Of a stretch of DNA of 64,000 nucleotides, positions 60,830 to 64,000 are shown piece by piece (within the stretch, counting starts at the first letter, position 1; every line of letters starts with the position of its first letter). The notes beneath the pieces are model-generated. The model was not told the DNA's origin and did no database searches. It saw only the letters and a program-made list of their open reading frames with translations. Location of the stretch: assembly GCA_964429795.1 (NCBI GenBank), contig CAYSCW010000005.1, forward strand, positions 44,191 through 108,190. Direction: 5' to 3'. This stretch comes from CAYSCW01 sp964429795. GTDB taxonomy: Bacteria; Acidobacteriota; Aminicenantia; Aminicenantales; Aminicenantaceae. A program made the translations under genes and the position numbers.

Positions 60830-61714
60830 CTAGCCCAGGAGTAAGTCTTCCTCCCAGCCGTAATGCTCCACCTTGATATTATTCCAGTCGCTCGTTCCCA
60901 GTCCGTAGTCTTTGTCGGCAGCTTCCACACACAGTGGGGGAGGGGACAGCGGCCACGGTTCTCCCCGCATGGCCTTCCTCTTCTCCTCGATGATGTGCAG
61001 AGACACCGTATCCACAGCCACAGGATCTGTTCCCGCGATCAGCCCGTTGTAGGCCCATTTGTAGCGGGGATCCGGCTGTGGTCCCTTATCGCAGAGAGGA
61101 TGAAGGGCATCCACAAGCACCAGGCGCGTCTTTCCTTTGACAAAGGGCAGGCTCCATGTCTCTCCAAGCTTGGCGTTGTTTTCCTGGTGATAATAGCTGG
61201 GTTTTCCCGAATAAAGGATATAAATCTTCATCACCGTGCCGAGTCCAGTAAGCCAATGGGCTTTAAGGGCAGGGAGGGCTATAAGAGCCGTGCAGGCTTT
61301 TGGTTTTTCAGGACCTCCCTGGGCATTCAGAATTTTCTCTTCCGGGATTCCGGCCTCTATGAGAGAACTCTTGACGGCATCTACTACTTCCTGATGAGTG
61401 GGATTGAGATGTGTTGTGGAAACAAGGCCGATGGTATCTTTGGGCATGACAAGGCTGAGCCATGCATCCCTGGTGGAATTCTGGCCTGTAAACTTGATCA
61501 GAGTCTGGTCGAGCATGGACTTCAAAACCTCTGGATTGACGATGTTATTGGCATCCATAGCATTCTCGTTGCGGACTATGGTCACCAGGCTGGAAGCGCC
61601 TGTCGTTTGCCCGGCTTTAAGAAACTTTGTGCCCAACAGAGATGCACCGATAGTTGCCCCCAGGGAACCCCGGAGAAAATCTCTCCGTGTCAATGGCTTT
61701 CCTTTTTGAGTCAT
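60830..61714 (-). CDS. Tat-exported DUF362-type protein
   Basis: 294 residues with a textbook twin-arginine signal (LTRRDFLRGSLGATIGASLLG). The DUF362 domain follows, with a THLNPTHQEVVDAVKSSLIEAGI segment, KPKACTALIALPALKAHWLTGLGTVMKIYI and a KTRLVLVDALHPLCDKGP/LIAGTDPVAVDTVSLHII end. DUF362 proteins are often fused to ferredoxin domains; none is present here. Export by Tat implies a cofactor or folded state. It begins 24 bases after the DUF6599 gene and the pair is probably one transcript. Function unknown. Confidence 0.85.
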   Translation of the reverse strand: MTQKGKPLTRRDFLRGSLGATIGASLLGTKFLKAGQTTGASSLVTIVRNENAMDANNIVNPEVLKSMLDQTLIKFTGQNSTRDAWLSLVMPKDTIGLVSTTHLNPTHQEVVDAVKSSLIEAGIPEEKILNAQGGPEKPKACTALIALPALKAHWLTGLGTVMKIYILYSGKPSYYHQENNAKLGETWSLPFVKGKTRLVLVDALHPLCDKGPQPDPRYKWAYNGLIAGTDPVAVDTVSLHIIEEKRKAMRGEPWPLSPPPLCVEAADKDYGLGTSDWNNIKVEHYGWEEDLLLG

Positions 61715-61738
61715 GAAAACCTCCTCTCAGATGGATGA

Positions 61739-62773
61739 TTATCTTAATCGATCCATGATGTCCATGGCTGTTTCCCGGTCAGGACATTCGAAGATGAATG
61801 TTATGGTCGTATTCTGTAGTGCATATCCCAGCCAGCCGTCCTCGACTGGAAAGACATTCGTCGTAACTCCTGAGGAAGCGGATTCTTTTTGGAATGTATG
61901 ATCAGGAAGATAGACTCTGTGAAAATGGAGGAGTGCCTCTCCGGCACGATCGGAATCAGGATACCTTACCAGAAGCAGCCTGACATTGCGCAACCCTTGT
62001 GAGAATTCCTTCTTCTCATAGAGTGCGGTAAGTGCTTCTGTTTCGAGGTTCAGATCGAGTATGTTTTCCTGGCTGAGATAGTAAATGGAATTGAGCACTA
62101 GATAAGAGCGGAAGTAGGAGATCCTGTCTGTGCGGAGTTTCCAGCCCGGCTGAAAAGAAGCGGGGAGATGTTTCAGAAGCTCTGGAGAGGGGGGATTGTG
62201 ACGGCCTTTGACTGCGGTGCGGCCGAGGGTCAGGACAGCTTCCCTGGATTCCGCTGTTTCCTGATAGGCCATGATCCTGGCATAGATATTGTCCGACCAT
62301 ATGCGCAGCAGGCCTTCGCCGTAAAGTGCTCTGGGCCATTGAGACTCCGCGGATGCAGTTTTGTCCAGTGAGGATGAGCCTAAATCTATGGATTCTCCTC
62401 CCCAGTCCAGGGAAAGCAGCCCGAAAGCATCATCAGATGTTTTCATGAAATACAGCTCGACCAGGATGTTCTTCTGGGATTTTGCTTCGTATTCGTAGGA
62501 TTCGAGGTGGTCAAAACAATAGCCGATGTAAAGCTCTCCTGCGCCGTCCATGTAATCGAAGATGTTTTCGGTATTCACCATGCGGGGCGAATCGGGCCGA
62601 GTCCATAGTCCCACGGTTTTAGGGAGTGCAGGCTTGGATTCTTTCATTTTTCCTCCTGCTACACCAGGAATAAAAGGGAGAAAGAGAAGGACAGGCAGAC
62701 AAAGATAAAGACAAAAACCCATAAACAGGCCTGGATGAGTCGTTGTATTCTTTAAAATCTGGTTTTGTATCAC
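61739..62773 (-). CDS. DUF6599-family exported protein
   Basis: 344 residues. The N-terminus has a hydrophobic signal (GLFMGFCLYLCLPVLLFLPFIPGVAGG); the precise start is uncertain because no strong ribosome site precedes the first Met. The family phrase is present (TENIFDYMDGAGELYIGYCFDHLESYEY), followed by YFMKTSDDAFGLLSLDWGG and a Tyr-rich middle. The C-terminal part ends VEDGWLGYALQNTTITFIFECPDRETAMDIMDRL. DUF6599 genes in this bacterial group commonly lie beside Tat-exported DUF362 genes, as here. Biochemical role unknown. Confidence 0.8.
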   Translation of the reverse strand: MIQNQILKNTTTHPGLFMGFCLYLCLPVLLFLPFIPGVAGGKMKESKPALPKTVGLWTRPDSPRMVNTENIFDYMDGAGELYIGYCFDHLESYEYEAKSQKNILVELYFMKTSDDAFGLLSLDWGGESIDLGSSSLDKTASAESQWPRALYGEGLLRIWSDNIYARIMAYQETAESREAVLTLGRTAVKGRHNPPSPELLKHLPASFQPGWKLRTDRISYFRSYLVLNSIYYLSQENILDLNLETEALTALYEKKEFSQGLRNVRLLLVRYPDSDRAGEALLHFHRVYLPDHTFQKESASSGVTTNVFPVEDGWLGYALQNTTITFIFECPDRETAMDIMDRLR

Positions 62774-62893
62774 AAATCTATTCCTGAGTTTATTGCCTCT
62801 CTCTCAGCGTTCAAAATATTCTACCCAATACGATTTAAATTTACCAGCTTTCCTGAGGAAAGCAGTAGAAAACCTCTGCAGATCTTCGCCTGC

Positions 62894-62922
62894 TTGACTT
62901 AAAGCTCTTTCTTTGCTATAAA
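62894..62922 (+). promoter_or_regulatory. Promoter of the DUF378 gene
   Basis: TTGACT (62894-62899), 17 bases, TATAAA (62917-62922) with TGC immediately before it (extended -10). It leaves a leader of about 110 bases to the start at 63040. Confidence 0.6.
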
Positions 62923-63039
62923 TCAAGTCGTTATAGATTGGGGAAAATTTGATGTCAGCAAAAAGTGCTTAAGTTGGAACAGTAAGAAAAGCAGGCTTAT
63001 TCCCAAATCTAAATAATCCAATACAAAGGAGGGTTTTCC

Positions 63040-63246
63040 ATGAAAAATCTAAACGTACTGGATTGGATAGCTCTGATATTGGTAATTGTCGGCGGTCTTA
63101 ACTGGGGCTTAGTCGGTATATTCAAATTTGATCTTGTTGCTGCTATTTTTGGCACTATGTCAGTTATATCTCGCATTGTTTACATTCTTGTCGGCTTGGC
63201 TGCAATTTATATGGCTGTAATATCAGTGAACCTGGGAAGAAAGTGA
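63040..63246 (+). CDS. DUF378 small membrane protein
   Basis: 68 residues with AAGGAGG upstream and two membrane segments (IALILVIVGGLNWGLVGIF and VYILVGLAAIYMAVIS). The GGLNWGLVG phrase is the DUF378 signature. Function unknown; widespread in bacteria. The stop overlaps the first preserved codons of a truncated hicB relic in another frame, so the two were probably brought together by a deletion. Confidence 0.92.
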   Translation: MKNLNVLDWIALILVIVGGLNWGLVGIFKFDLVAAIFGTMSVISRIVYILVGLAAIYMAVISVNLGRK

Positions 63247-63400
63247 CTACGGGGGATGTACTGTTTATGTGCCAGCTCTCCCAAGGTGCATCAGCGAAGG
63301 AGACATTAAAGAAGAAGCATTAAAAAACATTCGTGAAGCCATAGAGCTTTATTTAGAACCAGTAGAAGATGAGATGAGTTTTTCTCCTAATAAGGTATAA
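63245..63400 (+). pseudogene. hicB antitoxin relic lacking its N-terminus
   Basis: 52 codons reading DYGGCTVYVPALPRCISEGD, then IKEEALKNIREAIELYLEPVED and a stop. This is the HicB core (GGYTVYVPALPGC...EGDTKEEALENIREAIELYLE) without the first strand and without a start codon in frame. It directly abuts the DUF378 stop. No hicA follows on this strand. Confidence 0.75.
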
Positions 63401-63408
63401 GAACAGTA

Positions 63409-63543
63409 TCAATAATACTCATTCAGCAATTCCAACAATCCATTTTTTCCCACACCAGTCTGTTTTTTTCCCAGGATCGCCAATAATGTCCCCATTGGCA
63501 AAGTAGCTCTGGATTTAGGAACAATTGTGACTCTGGTCCGAAC
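63409..63543 (-). pseudogene. hicA toxin relic, C-terminal half
   Basis: Minus-strand reading just after the hicB-like gene gives VRTRVTIVPKSRATLPMGTLLAIL, then NGLLELLNE and a stop. This resembles the end of HicA (RVTVP....L..GTL..IL....FLELL). The first strand and the catalytic His motif (GSHH) are absent and there is no start codon. It is a remnant, too short to work as an mRNA interferase. Confidence 0.5.
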
Positions 63544-63545
63544 TT

Positions 63546-63779
63546 TTACCCGTTTAAATTGTGTTCCTTGAAAAACCTCTCTCTTTCTCCAACTTCTTCC
63601 AAAGTACCCAAATGGAGCGAGACTGCTTCTTTCAATTTCTTATGAGCTTCAAGAATGGAACGTCCAAACGTAGACGTCCCCAGTTCTTCGCAAAATGCTG
63701 TCCATTTTTTTCCTTCTCTACGAAATTTAAAGGTAACAACTATATAGCCGCTCTTTCTTATACCCATAACAGTGTTCAT
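63546..63779 (-). CDS. HicB-like antitoxin
   Basis: 77 residues. The HicB-type core is VVTFKFRREGKKWTAFCEELGTSTFG followed by SILEAHKKLKEAVSLHLGTLEEVGERERFF. This is a strand-strand-helix partial RNase H fold, without a C-terminal DNA-binding domain. Its HicA partner downstream is reduced to a remnant, so the gene is probably an orphan antitoxin. An internal Met at codon 5 is another possible start; neither has a clear ribosome site. Confidence 0.75.
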   Translation of the reverse strand: MNTVMGIRKSGYIVVTFKFRREGKKWTAFCEELGTSTFGRSILEAHKKLKEAVSLHLGTLEEVGERERFFKEHNLNG

Positions 63780-64000
63780 TTTATCACAGGCCTATATAAA
63801 ATAAAAAAACCAATCTCTTCTTTTTTCCTGAAATATAGACGCCGAGCATTACATATCATTCTCACCTTCCCTATTATCTGTCTCCTACACAAACCTAGGT
63901 CATTGCAAACTCTTGTCACTTAATATACATTATGTCAACTTTTGTAGGTTGTTTTGAATGAGGGAGTTAGGGGAGGGGCGTGGTGTCGTGGCGTCCCATT

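Noticed and set aside
1..64000. CRISPR arrays, tRNA and rRNA genes
   Set aside because: No regularly spaced repeats and no recognisable tRNA or rRNA sequence were seen in the gaps between genes.

Overview
The window looks like a chromosomal segment of a Gram-negative-type, proteolytic and saccharolytic anaerobe, most plausibly from the Acidobacteriota / Candidatus Aminicenantes neighbourhood. This is an inference from gene content: PadR-controlled FtsX-like permeases with a permease-prefix domain, secreted Asp-box (sortilin/VPS10-like) propeller proteins, a tricorn-type protease, Tat-exported aldo/keto reductase and DUF362 proteins, a DUF6599 protein and an alpha-2-macroglobulin/PBP1C pair. 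I see no rRNA, tRNA, CRISPR array or phage structural gene.

Layout. 1-1638 is the right part of an IS21-family element (istA partial, istB). Its outer end appears to supply the -35 box of the next operon, padR plus an FtsX-like permease (1685-4596). Next come a secreted Asp-box protein (4822-7191), an ApbE-like lipoprotein (7558-8514), a decayed IS91-type transposase tail, a Tat-exported DUF3795 protein, a two-domain secreted protein on the minus strand, an alpha-L-fucosidase (10690-12159), a GH113 pseudogene and a stand-alone response regulator.

From 14342 to 21355 a plus-strand block holds a radical SAM/SPASM enzyme, a zinc-dependent dehydrogenase, an LsrF-like class I aldolase, a specialised NusG paralogue, a DegT/DnrJ/EryC1/StrS aminotransferase and a GlmS-like amidotransferase. 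It reads as a small amino-sugar or aminated-carbocycle pathway with its own processive antiterminator. It is the best candidate for an undescribed system here. Threonine-dehydratase-like and aspartate/glutamate-racemase-like genes follow.

From 36760 down to 23188 a long minus-strand run holds an alpha-2-macroglobulin lipoprotein, PBP1C, a RidA protein with two well-formed starts, an FmdB zinc ribbon, hydantoinase/oxoprolinase A and B subunits, and an Nramp-fold transporter overlapping hyuB. The transporter has lost all three canonical metal ligands.

37131-50195 is mostly secreted or lipoprotein machinery: a second Asp-box protein, a small membrane protein, a PAS-GGDEF protein with a degenerate active site, an XRE-ImmA protein, a tricorn protease, an alpha/beta hydrolase and an S9 oligopeptidase. 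A three-gene ABC-2 exporter (50246-53543), two aldo/keto reductases, a serine beta-lactamase-like hydrolase, an IS1380-family transposase, DUF1614, DUF362 and DUF6599 genes, and DUF378 complete the window.

The spacers are rich in relics: an IS91 tail, GH113 and epimerase genes with internal deletions, an M28 peptidase tail, and two converging hicB/hicA remnants. Several were found only by reading frames too short or broken to be called as genes. Functionally the window combines extracellular protein and glycan breakdown, amino-acid and cyclic-amide salvage, envelope defence and one probable biosynthetic operon.
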